A stretch of 64,000 nt of DNA from Microbulbifer rhizosphaerae (GTDB taxonomy: Bacteria; Pseudomonadota; Gammaproteobacteria; Pseudomonadales; Cellvibrionaceae). The stretch lies in NCBI RefSeq assembly GCF_014191725.1, contig NZ_JACHWZ010000019.1:1-64000 (forward strand), read 5' to 3'. Below the pieces are notes generated by a model. The model was not told the DNA's origin. It saw only the letters and a program-made list of their open reading frames with translations, and searched no databases. Positions 45,331 to 54,997 of the stretch are shown here, one piece after another. Position 1 is the stretch's first letter, and each line of letters starts with the position of its first letter. The position numbers were made by a program, and so were the translations under genes.

Positions 45331-46863
45331 CTAACGTACCAATTGCCGGAAACGCATCAGTTCCCCGAGGCGGAAGCCGGTGTAGTTACCTACGATCAGG
45401 ATCAGACCCAGCAGCACCAGTAACAGTTCCGGGAAGTTGAAGGTCCAGTGTTCCACGTAGCGGTTGGTCATCACCCACCAGGCGAGCACCGCCACCAGCA
45501 GGCTGCCGCCCGCCTGCACCACCACTTCGTAGGGACCGTCCTCCTCCCAAACGATGGACATGCGCTCGATGGTCCAGGCCAGAATAATCATCGGGAAAAA
45601 GGTTACGGTGAGCGCCTGCTCGATACCCAGCTTGTAGCTCACCACACTGATGGCCCCCATCAGTATCACCACCGTAACCACCACCGCGGCGATCCTGGCT
45701 ACTAACAGCAAGTTGAGCCGGCTGAGGTAGAAGCGCACCCAGAGCCCCAGCACCAGGATCAGGACAAAGATCGACAGGCCGGTGATCAGCCGGGTCTCAA
45801 TAAAGGCGACGGCCAGCAGCACCGGCATAAAGGTGCCGGAAGTGCGAATGCCCACGAATACCCGCAGTAGCACCACTACCAGCGCGCCCACCGGCACCAG
45901 CAGGATCAGCTTGAAAATACTCTGCTGTTCGATGGGCAAACTGTAGATCGAGAAGTCCACCAGCGCTTCCTTCTCCCGGCTGGTGCTGAGCATGGCCACT
46001 TCCCGCGCAGGGACGTCGTTGGAGATTACCGAGAAGGTCACTCTGGAATTGCGCCCGCCCTCCACGTCCAGCAGGCTCTTGCCGCCGCGCTGCCAGATAA
46101 AGAAATTTTTCGGTACGCCCGGCGAGCCGCTGTGGGGCTCGAACACCACCCAGCGCTCGCCGTCGTAGACCTCCAGCAGGTCCTCCGGGTCCAGGCGCCG
46201 GCGGTCGTCCTCCAGATAGAGACCGCGGATGCGGTGTGCGGGTATTTCCGCAGCGGACAGCATTAGCAGTGCCACATCCACCAGGGAGCGGTCCTTGTAG
46301 TAGCCGAAGATCAGGTTCCGATCCTGATTGCGGTTGTCGCCCAAGGCGATGAGCAGTTGGGTGGTGAAAGTCTTGGTATCCGAGGAGCGCTCCCGCGCGC
46401 TGTCCACCAGGGAATAGATGGCGAGGCGCACCGCCTCCTGTTCGCGGGCACCGAGAAACGGTTTCTGCACCTCGGTACTCAAATCCAGTGGCTGTTCCAG
46501 CGCTGCCCCCGGTGTCTGGTGCACGTCCAACTGGTAAAAGAGCGATTGTGAGCCGGTGGCTGAGCGGCGCGACCACACAGCGCGGTATTCGTCGTCCTCG
46601 CTGACAATATTGAAGCCGTAGCCGGAGGAACTGAAACTCTCGTTCAGCACTTCCATATTGCGCTGTTCCCGCGGCAGGGTCAGCGCGGCCTTGACCGGGC
46701 CGCCATCGGCGGTGAAGCGCACTTTGGCCTCGATGGTCCAGACGGTGCGATACTCCCCCGGCAACAACGGGAAGCCCAATTCAATGTTTTTGTAAATCGT
46801 CAGGCCCGCACCCATAAGCGCAAGCAGCCCAGCGATAATATAAACCTGAGCGCGCGGCGACAT
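45331..46863 (-). CDS. Inactive-transglutaminase / seven-transmembrane (UUP1-type) membrane protein
   Basis: 510 aa. A signal-anchor helix (about 8-24) is followed by a periplasmic transglutaminase-like domain (about 30-295). In the region of the normal catalytic Cys the sequence reads YKDRSLVDVALLMLSAAEIP, without Cys, so it looks inactive. About seven transmembrane helices follow (about 318-500, beginning FKLILLVPVGALVVVLL). The role is unknown; the periplasmic domain may bind peptides for the ATP-grasp partner. It is the middle gene of the trio. Confidence 0.85.
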   Translation of the reverse strand: MSPRAQVYIIAGLLALMGAGLTIYKNIELGFPLLPGEYRTVWTIEAKVRFTADGGPVKAALTLPREQRNMEVLNESFSSSGYGFNIVSEDDEYRAVWSRRSATGSQSLFYQLDVHQTPGAALEQPLDLSTEVQKPFLGAREQEAVRLAIYSLVDSARERSSDTKTFTTQLLIALGDNRNQDRNLIFGYYKDRSLVDVALLMLSAAEIPAHRIRGLYLEDDRRRLDPEDLLEVYDGERWVVFEPHSGSPGVPKNFFIWQRGGKSLLDVEGGRNSRVTFSVISNDVPAREVAMLSTSREKEALVDFSIYSLPIEQQSIFKLILLVPVGALVVVLLRVFVGIRTSGTFMPVLLAVAFIETRLITGLSIFVLILVLGLWVRFYLSRLNLLLVARIAAVVVTVVILMGAISVVSYKLGIEQALTVTFFPMIILAWTIERMSIVWEEDGPYEVVVQAGGSLLVAVLAWWVMTNRYVEHWTFNFPELLLVLLGLILIVGNYTGFRLGELMRFRQLVR

Positions 46864-46952
46864 CCGCCAATCTCCATAATTTCTACTGGCGCGCGAAGAG
46901 AGGCGCGGCGCCGAATGTTGTTATCTGGACGAGCGTAGGGGGGGCTCGAGAG

Positions 46953-47645
46953 CTACTTGTCCGAGCGCTCCCGGGGTCGGCCCTGCACGTGCTGGCGGCT
47001 CACGTCCACCACCGCGGCGTCCTTGAGGAAGTTGCGCCCCACCAGCAACGGGTAATCGGGAGCGCCGCGATCGGTCAGGTTGACCTCCACCATATGGGTG
47101 ACCTCGCCCACCGTGAGGCTCATCTCCACCACCGGTCGCCGCTGGCTGTCAAAGCCCGGGCGCGTCACGCGCACAAAACGCTTGACCGGCAGCTCGATCG
47201 TCACCGGCTCCGCCTTTTTCTCGTCCGGGTCCGTCAGTTCGAAACGGATCCAGTCCTTGCCGTCCCGCTCGAAGGGCGTTAGCTTCTGTGCGCTGAGGGA
47301 GGATGTTGGAGCACTGGTATCGACCAGCGAGCGCAGGCGCAGGCCGCCGGGCTCTATGGCCACGGTTTCCACCGACCCGAGCACCAGCTTGTCTTTTGCC
47401 ACCGGCACTTCGACCAGCCTTTCCCGGGTGCGTTCGATAATGCGCTCGACCACTTTGACTTCCGGCTCGGCGCACGCCAGCTCCACTGGGGGCGGGCACT
47501 GTGCCTCCGGGATATCGGTGGCGGCTTCGCCTGTGGCCGGCTCGGCCGCCGGAGCCTGTCTCCCCGGTGTCAGGCGCTGAAACATCTCACAGCCCACCAG
47601 CAACTGGGAGATCAGCAACAGCGACAAAATGGGAAAAATCCGCAT
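46953..47645 (-). CDS. Retropepsin-like (RimK/LysX-associated, ATP-dependent zinc protease family) protein
   Basis: 230 aa. The N-terminal hydrophobic stretch ends in LLVGCE, a lipobox-like site (Cys near residue 19). A Pro/Glu-rich linker follows, then an aspartic-protease-like domain from about 90: RSLVDTSAPTSSLSAQKLTP has the catalytic-Asp motif in the form DTS rather than the usual DTG. VGRNFLKDAAVVDVSRQHV near the end is the conserved second block. The family name derives from operon association, not from proven zinc or ATP dependence. It is probably the first gene of the trio. Confidence 0.82.
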   Translation of the reverse strand: MRIFPILSLLLISQLLVGCEMFQRLTPGRQAPAAEPATGEAATDIPEAQCPPPVELACAEPEVKVVERIIERTRERLVEVPVAKDKLVLGSVETVAIEPGGLRLRSLVDTSAPTSSLSAQKLTPFERDGKDWIRFELTDPDEKKAEPVTIELPVKRFVRVTRPGFDSQRRPVVEMSLTVGEVTHMVEVNLTDRGAPDYPLLVGRNFLKDAAVVDVSRQHVQGRPRERSDK

Positions 47646-47814
47646 TCTTAAATACTACCTTAGGGCCTCTCGGCCACCCCTGTGCAAAGCTTGTCCGTGC
47701 ATTTTCTAATATCGGGAAATCCCTGCCCCTTTTTTGCAAAGGCCGGATAGTAACCTATCCGCCCGGGACCTGAACAGCGACTGCTCGACAGCTCGCGGTT
47801 CCCCGACGGGGAAA

Positions 47815-48138
47815 TCAGCCGAGCCGGAGGCGCGCGTCTATATCGCCGAGCAGCTTTACCAGCGGGGCGGCTCTGGCTTTGTCCTTGAAGTACTCCTCGG
47901 CGATGGGCGCGATACCGCACTGCCGCGGCAGCGGCTGTTCCCGCTCGACCAGCAGGCTCATGCGCGGCAGGAACACAAACTGCAGCCATTGGGGCAGGCT
48001 GAGGGTGTCCACGCAAAAGGGTTCGCGGCTGTCCAGCGCCTCCGCGGGGGGCGGTTCCGTCTGCCACAGGTCGAGGCGGCGCAGTTCCACCTCTAGTTGG
48101 AGCAATTGGTCGGCGACGTCTGAATAAATCGACTGCAT
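47815..48138 (-). CDS. yqcC: YqcC family protein
   Basis: 107 aa from ATG 48138 (MQSIYSDVADQLLQLEVELR), the family length. The conserved block LSLPQWLQFVFLPRMSLLVE is present. It is a small all-helical protein of unknown function. It lies 81 bp downstream of dinG on the same strand. Confidence 0.85.
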   Translation of the reverse strand: MQSIYSDVADQLLQLEVELRRLDLWQTEPPPAEALDSREPFCVDTLSLPQWLQFVFLPRMSLLVEREQPLPRQCGIAPIAEEYFKDKARAAPLVKLLGDIDARLRLG

Positions 48139-48186
48139 AGCAAAACTATTATTGTGCGGGTTGCTCTCTTTCCCAACCCCACTCTC

Positions 48187-48217
48187 TCGCAAGCGGGAGA
48201 GGGGCCGGATTCCGGCC
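48187..48217. repeat. Short hairpins between dinG and yqcC
   Basis: CTCTCGCAAGCGGGAGAG and GGCCGGATTCCGGCC. The first resembles the outer arm of family C elements (CTCTCCCGCTTGCGGGA). Confidence 0.55.
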
Positions 48218-48219
48218 AG

Positions 48220-50379
48220 TTATTCGATCCGCCGGGTAAAGGGCGGCAGCGAGTCCAGGATAGCCCGACCGTAGCGTCGGGTGACGATACGCCGGTCCAG
48301 CAGAATCACGGTACCGCTGTCGGATTCGGTGCGCAGCAAGCGCCCACAGGCCTGTACCAACTTGAGCGCGGCGTCGGGCACGGTGATCTGCATAAACGGG
48401 TTGCCGCCGCGGGCCTCGATCCACTCCGCCAGCGCCGCCTCGATGGGGTCGTCTGGCACCGCGAAGGGCAGCTTGGCGATGACCACCTGGCGGCAGTAGT
48501 CGCCGGGCAGGTCCAGGCCCTCGGCGAAACTGGCGAGCCCGAAGAGCACGCTGCTGCCCCCTCCGTCCACCGTCTCCCGGTGAATCTCCAGCAGTTGCTG
48601 GCGGGAGCGCTGCCCCTGCACCAGGATACGGTTGCGCCAGGTGCCGGGCAGCGCTTCGTACACGGTTTCCATCTGCCGGCGGGAGGAGAACAGCACCAGT
48701 GCGCCCCCGGAGTCCTGCAGCAGTTCCGGCAGCGCATCGATCACCGCACTGGTGTGTGCGTCCGCATTGCCCGCGTCCACCGCGGCGGCGGGCACCCGCA
48801 ACTCCGCCCGGGAAAAGTCGAAGGGGCTGGGCACCACCTGGTAGCTGGCGTTGTCCGGGGTGCCGGCGCGCATTTTCAGGCGGTCGAAGCGCCCCAGGGC
48901 AGTGAGGGTGGCGGAGGTGAGCACGGCACCGAAACAGCGGCGCCAGAGGCTGTACTCCAGGGTTTTACCGGCGAGGATCGGCGAACTGCATACCTCGAAA
49001 TCGGTGGAGCCGCCCCAGTCCACCAGGGTGACCCAGCGCGCCTGGGGCAGCGCGCCCTCGGCGTCGGGCCGTCCGTAGTTGGCCCAGAGCTGCAGGTTGG
49101 CCTCCGCGCGCCCGTACCAACTGCCCAGTATCGGATACCAACGCTCCAGGTCCACAGCCGGCACCGGGCTGTGGGGGTCCTCCAGCAGGCGCTGGGCGGA
49201 CTGCAGCATCTTGTCCAGCAGGGACTCCAGTTCATCGAAGTCCTCGCGCAGCTTCTCCGCCAGCTCCATCAGCACCTCCGGCACCACGCCGCCGGCAAAG
49301 CGGTGGCGAGCGCCGCGGCCAGGAGAAGACGAGGTGCCGCCGCGCTGGTCTTCGAATTCACAAATGTCCTCGATCAGCGGCCACAGCTGCTCCAGGGACA
49401 GCTTGGCGGAGCTGAGCACCGCCGGCAATTGTTCGCCGCAGCGGTCTATCTCACCGCCATCGCCGATTTCGCCGAGCAGTTGACCGAGGTTCTTGTTCGC
49501 CTGGTCCAGCCAGCCGGTGGTGGCGCCCACGCGGCTGTGGTGGGAGAAGTGATTGAGCGCTTTGTCCGGCAGATGGTGGGCCTCGTCCAGGACATAGATG
49601 GTCTCCTCCGGGGGCGGCAGTATGGCGCCGCCGCCCAGGGCCAGGTCCGCCAGCAGCAGGTCGTGGTTGGCGACGATCACCTGGGTCTTACCCAGGCTCT
49701 CGCGGGCGCGGAAGAAGCTGCAATTGCTTACGTGTGGGCAGCGGCGGCCGCTGCACTGGCGGTGGTCGGTGGTGACCCGGCTCCAGTCCTCCACCTCCAG
49801 GGTATCCGACCAGTTGTCCCGGTCGCCGTCCCAGCCGCCGGTGGCCAGCTTGTCGGCCATTGCGCGGTAGAGTTTGATCCCGTCCTCGCCCACCTGGGGC
49901 TTTTCGTCCTCGTAGAGGGCGAGGCTGACACCCGCACCGCCGGCGCTGAATTCCGACAGCAGCTGGTCCAGCTTGCTCAGGCACAGATAGCGGCCGCGCC
50001 CCTTGGCGAGCGCGAAGTCGAACTGCAGCCCGCTGTGGCGCATCAATTCCGGCAGGTCCTTGTGGATGATCTGCTCCTGCAGGGCCACTGTGGCGGTGGA
50101 CACCACCAGTTTCTTGTCCTGCGCCTGTACCAGCGGAATGGCGGCCAGCAGGTAGGCCACCGTCTTGCCGGTGCCGGTGCCCGCCTCCACCACGCAGATA
50201 TGCTCGCCGTCGGTCTTGTCGCAATCGCGCTCACCGCCCGCCGCCCGGGCAATGCCGCCGAGGGTTCGGGCGATAGCGGCGACCATCAGCTTCTGCCCGT
50301 AACGGGCCTTGAGTTCGCGCCCGGAGAGGAACCGGCTGTAGGCGGCCTGGATGGATTCTTTGTGTTTTTGGCTGAGCAC
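48220..50379 (-). CDS. dinG: ATP-dependent DNA helicase DinG
   Basis: 719 aa, the normal length. XPD-like helicase: Walker A EAGTGTGKTVAYLLA near residue 70, DEAH-type box VLDEAHHLPD, and four Fe-S cysteines, including CSGRRCPHVSNC at about 200-215. C-terminal helicase motifs are LVLFSSRRQMETVYEAL and QACGRLLRTESDSGTVILLDRR. It unwinds D-loops, R-loops and forked DNA in repair and replication-transcription conflict. It follows the acyltransferase gene by 14 bp. Confidence 0.95.
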   Translation of the reverse strand: MLSQKHKESIQAAYSRFLSGRELKARYGQKLMVAAIARTLGGIARAAGGERDCDKTDGEHICVVEAGTGTGKTVAYLLAAIPLVQAQDKKLVVSTATVALQEQIIHKDLPELMRHSGLQFDFALAKGRGRYLCLSKLDQLLSEFSAGGAGVSLALYEDEKPQVGEDGIKLYRAMADKLATGGWDGDRDNWSDTLEVEDWSRVTTDHRQCSGRRCPHVSNCSFFRARESLGKTQVIVANHDLLLADLALGGGAILPPPEETIYVLDEAHHLPDKALNHFSHHSRVGATTGWLDQANKNLGQLLGEIGDGGEIDRCGEQLPAVLSSAKLSLEQLWPLIEDICEFEDQRGGTSSSPGRGARHRFAGGVVPEVLMELAEKLREDFDELESLLDKMLQSAQRLLEDPHSPVPAVDLERWYPILGSWYGRAEANLQLWANYGRPDAEGALPQARWVTLVDWGGSTDFEVCSSPILAGKTLEYSLWRRCFGAVLTSATLTALGRFDRLKMRAGTPDNASYQVVPSPFDFSRAELRVPAAAVDAGNADAHTSAVIDALPELLQDSGGALVLFSSRRQMETVYEALPGTWRNRILVQGQRSRQQLLEIHRETVDGGGSSVLFGLASFAEGLDLPGDYCRQVVIAKLPFAVPDDPIEAALAEWIEARGGNPFMQITVPDAALKLVQACGRLLRTESDSGTVILLDRRIVTRRYGRAILDSLPPFTRRIE

Positions 50380-50393
50380 GGGGTTTCCAGTGA

Positions 50394-51566
50394 CTACTCG
50401 TAGGCGAGGCGCGAGACCACCGGGTTGGCATAAGCGCGGATGGCCTTTTCGCGCCAGCGCTCATCGATGTCTGCCATGCGCTTCTCGAATTTCTGCCGCG
50501 TCGCCTCATGCTCGTCCGGGTGCCAGGGCCGGGCCGGATAGGAGACCGGCAGGTCAGGCGCCTCGCCGTAGACCATCTGGTAGGCGATCAGGTTGGTTGG
50601 GTGCAGTACGTAGTTGCCGATAATCTGCCGGTCGATCTCCTCGGCGACGGAGGCCACATCGTTGAAGTCCCCCTCGATCGGCGTACCGAAGGCGGCGTGC
50701 ACATGCCCCTTGGGGCCGGTGATCCCTCGGGCGATGGTCCCCAGGTCCTCGTGTTCGGCCTTACGGTACTCCTCCTGGTGCTCGGTAATATACAGCTCCT
50801 TGGCCTTGCTGGCATCGCAGGGGTCCCACTCGTAGGAGATGGACAGAGGAACTATATGCAGCTTGCGCCAGAAATCGGCGAAAGGGGTCTCTTTGTCCTT
50901 GGTCATCGCGAACATCGCCACCAGCGCCGGATTGGTACGGTCCATGCCGTCCTTGGCACGCCCGGAGCGCTGGGCGATCCATACGTGTTCGTTGTCGTTC
51001 ACTACGGAGTAATAGATGTAATTGGATAGCTGGGTGGCCGCGGCCAGTTTCTCCCGGCGGCTGCCGGCCTGGCGCTTGACCACAAAGCTCTTGTTCAGCT
51101 TCATGAGATCGGTGGCGAATTGCTTGGTGAGCAGGTTGTCGCCGATGGCGATGCGCGACGTCTCGTGCCCCTCACGGAACATGGCCACGATGGACAGCGC
51201 CGGGTCCATGGCGATATCCCGGTGGTTGCTCACAAACAGGCAGGCGCGGTCCCGCGGCAGTCTGTCCAGGCCGGAGATAGAGAATTCGCTGGTGGTGCGC
51301 TCGACGATACGGTCCACGTACTTGTCGACCACTTCCTGTACGCCGCGCACATCCCGCGCCTTGCGCAGTTCGAAACGCACGAACTGGCGCACCAGCCAGG
51401 CCACCGGGCGCTCCAGCATACGCGCCGCACTCGGCACCAGGAAGTGCGCCAGCGCGCGGGACATCTCCGGATCGGCGATCAGCCGGTCCAGCACCGGGCG
51501 CACCTCGTCGTCCCGGTAGGGACGGATATCCTCGAACTGGGCGGGATCCAACTCACTCGCTCTCAT
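50394..51566 (-). CDS. Glycerolipid acyltransferase (PlsC-like)
   Basis: 390 aa. The acyltransferase core has the catalytic block LFVSNHRDIAMDPALS (an H-x5-D version of the usual H-x4-D), then NKSFVVKRQAGSRREKL and WIAQRSGRAKDGMDRTNPAL, with IVPLSISYEWDPCD as the later conserved block. It probably acylates lysophosphatidate or a related lipid at the inner membrane, but the substrate is uncertain. It heads a dinG-yqcC transcription unit. Confidence 0.82.
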   Translation of the reverse strand: MRASELDPAQFEDIRPYRDDEVRPVLDRLIADPEMSRALAHFLVPSAARMLERPVAWLVRQFVRFELRKARDVRGVQEVVDKYVDRIVERTTSEFSISGLDRLPRDRACLFVSNHRDIAMDPALSIVAMFREGHETSRIAIGDNLLTKQFATDLMKLNKSFVVKRQAGSRREKLAAATQLSNYIYYSVVNDNEHVWIAQRSGRAKDGMDRTNPALVAMFAMTKDKETPFADFWRKLHIVPLSISYEWDPCDASKAKELYITEHQEEYRKAEHEDLGTIARGITGPKGHVHAAFGTPIEGDFNDVASVAEEIDRQIIGNYVLHPTNLIAYQMVYGEAPDLPVSYPARPWHPDEHEATRQKFEKRMADIDERWREKAIRAYANPVVSRLAYE

Positions 51567-51894
51567 GCTCTCACTACACCAGTTGGCCGCAAAGCGCGGC
51601 TTTCTTAATTTGCTTATTTGTGGACAGGAACTCTACCCCGGCCGGGGTCGCCGGGCAGGGCGCAGAACATACCGGAAGCGCCGCAGAACTGCCAGTGGTC
51701 GGCGATGGGCGGAATGGAAGCGGACCAGCGAAATTCAATTCACCACTGGCCACCAACCACTGACCTCGCCAAAGTGGACTTCCCCGGCCACAGCCGGGAG
51801 AATAGGCGGCTTATTCCCGTCGACGACGGCAAAAACAACGATAACGATAATGATTCCGGGCCGCCGCGGCCCCGCAGTAGTCCAGGAGTAGCCC
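51567..51894. other. Intergenic region between the divergent acyltransferase and nhaC genes
   Basis: 328 bp that must hold both promoters. I see no clear promoter pair, terminator or RNA structure. The reading frames that cross it are continuations of the shadow frame of nhaC and have no features. Confidence 0.4.
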
Positions 51895-53391
51895 TTGAGC
51901 CAGCCCAGTTCCGCCGAGCCCCGCAATCCAACCCTGTTGGATGCGCTGATCCCGCTACTGATTCTTATCACACTGCTGTCGTTGTCCGTGTTCTTCTTCG
52001 GCGAGGACTCCTCCTACGGCCCCAACCAGATCGCCCTGCTGCTGTGCGCCGGCGTGGCCGCTTTGATGGGCATGAAGAACGGCCACAGTTGGAACGATAT
52101 GGAAGGCGGCATGCTGCACGGCATCGGCCTGGTGTTCGGTGCCATCCTGATCCTGCTGGCTGTGGGCTCGCTGATCGGCAGTTGGATTCTCGCCGGCACC
52201 GTCCCGTCGATGATCTACTACGGCGTGCAGATACTATCGCCGCAGTGGTTCTATGCCGCCAGCTGTATTATCTGCGCCGTGGTCGGCCTCAGCATCGGTT
52301 CCAGCTGGACCACCGCCGGCACCCTGGGCGTGGCACTGATGGGCATCGCCGGGGCGCTCGGCCTGTCCCCGGCGATCACCGCCGGCGCGGTAATTTCCGG
52401 CGCCTACTTCGGCGACAAGATGTCGCCGCTGTCCGACACCACCAACGTGGCCGCCGCGGTGACCTCCAACGACCTCTTCCTGCATATCCGTCATATGCTG
52501 TGGACCACCATGCCCGCATTCGCGCTGGCCCTGGTGGCCTTTGCGGTGATCGGCCTCGCCGCCGACACCGGCAGCGCCTCCGCCGCGGATATCCAGTTGA
52601 TGCTGAACGCCCTGCAGGACGAATTCAATATCTCCGCCGTGAGCCTGCTGCCGCTGGCGCTGCTGCTGTTTATGGCCTGGCGCAGGATTCCCGCCTATCC
52701 CACGCTGATTATCGGCGCACTGGTGGGCTGTGTTATCGCCGTAATTTTCGAACCGGAGAGCACTCGTCGCCTGGCGGGGGGAGAAGGCGGTGCCCTGGAC
52801 CTGCTCAAAGGCGCCTGGATCAGCCTGTTCGACGGCTACAAATCCACCTCCAGCAACGAGAATGTGGCGGCGCTGCTGTCCAAGGGCGGCATGAGCAGCA
52901 TGCTCAACACCATCTGGCTGATCATCTCCGCCATGGCGTTCGGCGGCGCCATGGAGCGGGCCGGCTTCCTGGAGCGCATCGTCAACTGGGCCCTGTCGGG
53001 GGTAAAAACCGTCGGCGGCCTGATCACCTCCACCGTGCTCACCTGCTTCGGCATGAACGCCGCCGCCGGCGACCAGTATATGGCCATCATCATCCCCGGG
53101 CGCATGTTCCGCGAGGCGTTCGCCGACAAGGGGCTGCACGGTCTCAACTTGTCGCGCACCCTGGAGGACTCGGGCACCATCACCTCGGTGCTGATTCCCT
53201 GGAATACCTGCGGCGCCTATATGAGTGCCACCCTCGGCATCGCCACTTTTACATACGCGCCCTTCGCACTGTTCAACCTCCTCTGCCCACTGCTGGCCAT
53301 CGGCTACGGCTGGTTCCACTTCAAACAGATGCCGCTGTCTGCCGGCACGGACACTTCCGCCGTGGCACAGGCACATGCTCAGCCCCAGTAG
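51895..53391 (+). CDS. nhaC: NhaC-family Na+/H+ antiporter
   Basis: 498 aa. It starts with TTG 51895 (AGGAG six bases upstream); no ATG fits the conserved N-terminus. About 11-12 transmembrane segments are predicted. The family block GAYFGDKMSPLSDTTNVAA is present, as is GSSWTTAGTLGVALMGIAGA. The late AGDQYMAIIIPGRMF region and the SRTLEDSGTITSVLIPWNTC block are conserved in NhaC proteins. It exchanges sodium and protons at the inner membrane, fitting a marine lifestyle. Confidence 0.92.
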   Translation: MSQPSSAEPRNPTLLDALIPLLILITLLSLSVFFFGEDSSYGPNQIALLLCAGVAALMGMKNGHSWNDMEGGMLHGIGLVFGAILILLAVGSLIGSWILAGTVPSMIYYGVQILSPQWFYAASCIICAVVGLSIGSSWTTAGTLGVALMGIAGALGLSPAITAGAVISGAYFGDKMSPLSDTTNVAAAVTSNDLFLHIRHMLWTTMPAFALALVAFAVIGLAADTGSASAADIQLMLNALQDEFNISAVSLLPLALLLFMAWRRIPAYPTLIIGALVGCVIAVIFEPESTRRLAGGEGGALDLLKGAWISLFDGYKSTSSNENVAALLSKGGMSSMLNTIWLIISAMAFGGAMERAGFLERIVNWALSGVKTVGGLITSTVLTCFGMNAAAGDQYMAIIIPGRMFREAFADKGLHGLNLSRTLEDSGTITSVLIPWNTCGAYMSATLGIATFTYAPFALFNLLCPLLAIGYGWFHFKQMPLSAGTDTSAVAQAHAQPQ

Positions 53392-53395
53392 AGCG

Positions 53396-54439
53396 ATGGA
53401 GGATAGTGACACCCTCGGCGAGTTGATCGCCGCAGCGCAGTTCAAGCTGCGCTGGTTCGATCTGGGACGGCGGATACTGCCGCTGACCCGCACCCAGGCC
53501 GAGGCCTTCGAATCCGGCCGCTCACCCTGGCCGCACCCCTACCTGCGCCACGCCTGGACAGGGCTGCTGCTATGGCCGGAGGAAGGCGGAGAACCCGCGG
53601 TCTGGTTTCTGCGCCTGCCCCTTGATGAACAGGGAAAACTGCAACTGCCGGTGCGCGATGGCTTTCTGCGCCAGCTCACACAGCAACTGTGCGCCGACAG
53701 TGACGGGGACCCGGCCGCGCGCCTGCAAAGCGTCCTGGACCGCAGCGAGCTGGTATTCGATCCGCTGCCGGAGCGCCGCGCCAGCTTCCACGCCCGGGCC
53801 GGCCTGTTGCTGAAGCGGCCCCCCAGCGCGCACTACGCCGCGATGCTGGAGTACTGCCGCGACCCGGACACCCGGCCCTGGGACCGGTTGGCCCTGCAGG
53901 GCGTCGCCGATCTGGCGGCGCGCTGGGAAGAGCACGGCGCGCTGCTGCAACAGAGAATGGTCAGGCTGGCGGCTCCGGTATTTATCAATCTGTGCCAGTG
54001 CCTGGAGAACGAGGCCATCGATCACCGGCTGGCGGCGGGGATCATCGACCGCGCCCGTTCGCAACTGGCCGGCGGCACCGCGGATTACACCCCGGTGGCC
54101 GCCGCTGTTCGCGGTGTTTCCCACTCGGTCGCCGGTGGGTTGCGCCGGGAATTTCTGCGCGAACTCCTGCTGGGTTCGGCGGGGCGCGACAGAGAAGTAC
54201 TGGCGGCCATCGGCAGCCGCTGTCCGCGGGATCTGGAGCGAGCGGAAATTGCCGAACCCTGGCTCGCCGCGCTGGCGGAAAACCTGGACCAGAAAACTTT
54301 CAACCTGCTGCTCACCGACCTGCTGTTCCTGCCCCAAGTGCGCCCGATATTGCTGGGGGCACTGCGCAACCCGGCGCGCCCGGAATCCCTGGCGCGCGCA
54401 TTCGGAATACTGCTCCGGGGCTCGCTGCCGACCCACTAG
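53396..54439 (+). CDS. DUF3549 family protein
   Basis: 347 aa from ATG 53396, 4 bp after the nhaC stop; an in-frame ATG slightly upstream would overlap nhaC. The family N-terminus is recognisable (LIAAAQFKLRWFDLGRRILPL ... WPHPYLRHAWTGLLLW, shown in parts). It is cytoplasmic and helical, without a signal peptide. Members occur in Pseudomonas and relatives; function is unknown. The tight spacing suggests coexpression with nhaC. Confidence 0.85.
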   Translation: MEDSDTLGELIAAAQFKLRWFDLGRRILPLTRTQAEAFESGRSPWPHPYLRHAWTGLLLWPEEGGEPAVWFLRLPLDEQGKLQLPVRDGFLRQLTQQLCADSDGDPAARLQSVLDRSELVFDPLPERRASFHARAGLLLKRPPSAHYAAMLEYCRDPDTRPWDRLALQGVADLAARWEEHGALLQQRMVRLAAPVFINLCQCLENEAIDHRLAAGIIDRARSQLAGGTADYTPVAAAVRGVSHSVAGGLRREFLRELLLGSAGRDREVLAAIGSRCPRDLERAEIAEPWLAALAENLDQKTFNLLLTDLLFLPQVRPILLGALRNPARPESLARAFGILLRGSLPTH

Positions 54440-54783
54440 CCCGGATACCTTGGGGCGCTCCGGCAACACAAAAATATTTTGACGCGCAAAGCCACCATGG
54501 GTTTAAAGAAATTTTTTTACAGTTTTTTACAAAAAAAATTTTCGGAAATTCCGCAATAGTCTACAGAGCGATTTGGCGGACAAACCTCCAAATTTAGGTA
54601 TTTTGTCACGCCAAACTGGCACAAAATTTATCCAGACTTTCCCCCTGGCGGTTATTTTAACCGTGCGCCTATTACACTCCATTGGGCGGTATCTTTGTAG
54701 AAAAGATTTTTACAAAGCAGACCAAACAGGTGACGTTTTATTGTCTATGCTAATGGCTAACATCAACGGAAAGGAGTTAGGGG
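54440..54783. other. AT-rich intergenic region before a small lipoprotein gene
   Basis: 344 bp with long A and T runs, far more AT-rich than its neighbours. CGGTTATTTTAACCG (54649-54663) is a short inverted repeat that could be an operator. GGAAAGGAG just upstream of 54784 is the ribosome site of the next gene. TGGCACAAAATTTATC near 54618 only superficially resembles a sigma-54 site. Confidence 0.45.
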
Positions 54784-54978
54784 ATGAATTTCACTCCAGC
54801 CAAGTACTTAATCGGAATTATCAGTGCACTGGTTTTGGCAGGTTGCTGTGCAGCGCCAGTCCCGCCGGCTTACTGCCCTCCGGGCTCTGAACAAATTCCG
54901 CTGTCAATGGCCTGCCCCGCAGACGCGGATTGTTGGATGGCTTCCGACAATGTTCGCTGCATGAAAGTGGTCAAGTAA
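54784..54978 (+). CDS. Small Cys-rich lipoprotein
   Basis: 64 aa. The signal peptide ends in the lipobox LVLAGC; the mature part has six or seven Cys (CCAAPVPPAYC, MACPADADCW, VRCMKVVK). A strong ribosome site (AAAGGAG) supports it as a real gene although it is short. Function unknown. Its AT-rich promoter region and separation from its terminator by a MITE-like insertion point to a recently disturbed locus. Confidence 0.7.
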   Translation: MNFTPAKYLIGIISALVLAGCCAAPVPPAYCPPGSEQIPLSMACPADADCWMASDNVRCMKVVK

Positions 54979-54997
54979 GATTACTTTCCGGCAAGCC

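Noticed and set aside
48154..50403. A 749-codon open frame on the plus strand, antisense to dinG
   Set aside because: It mirrors the GC-rich codon pattern of dinG, has no motifs or ribosome site, and dinG is unambiguous on the other strand. The same holds for long antisense frames over rlmN/ndk, hscA and the propeller genes.
54618..54633. TGGCACAAAATTTATC as a possible sigma-54 promoter upstream of the small lipoprotein gene
   Set aside because: The -12 GC is missing, so it does not meet the basic GG-N10-GC rule.
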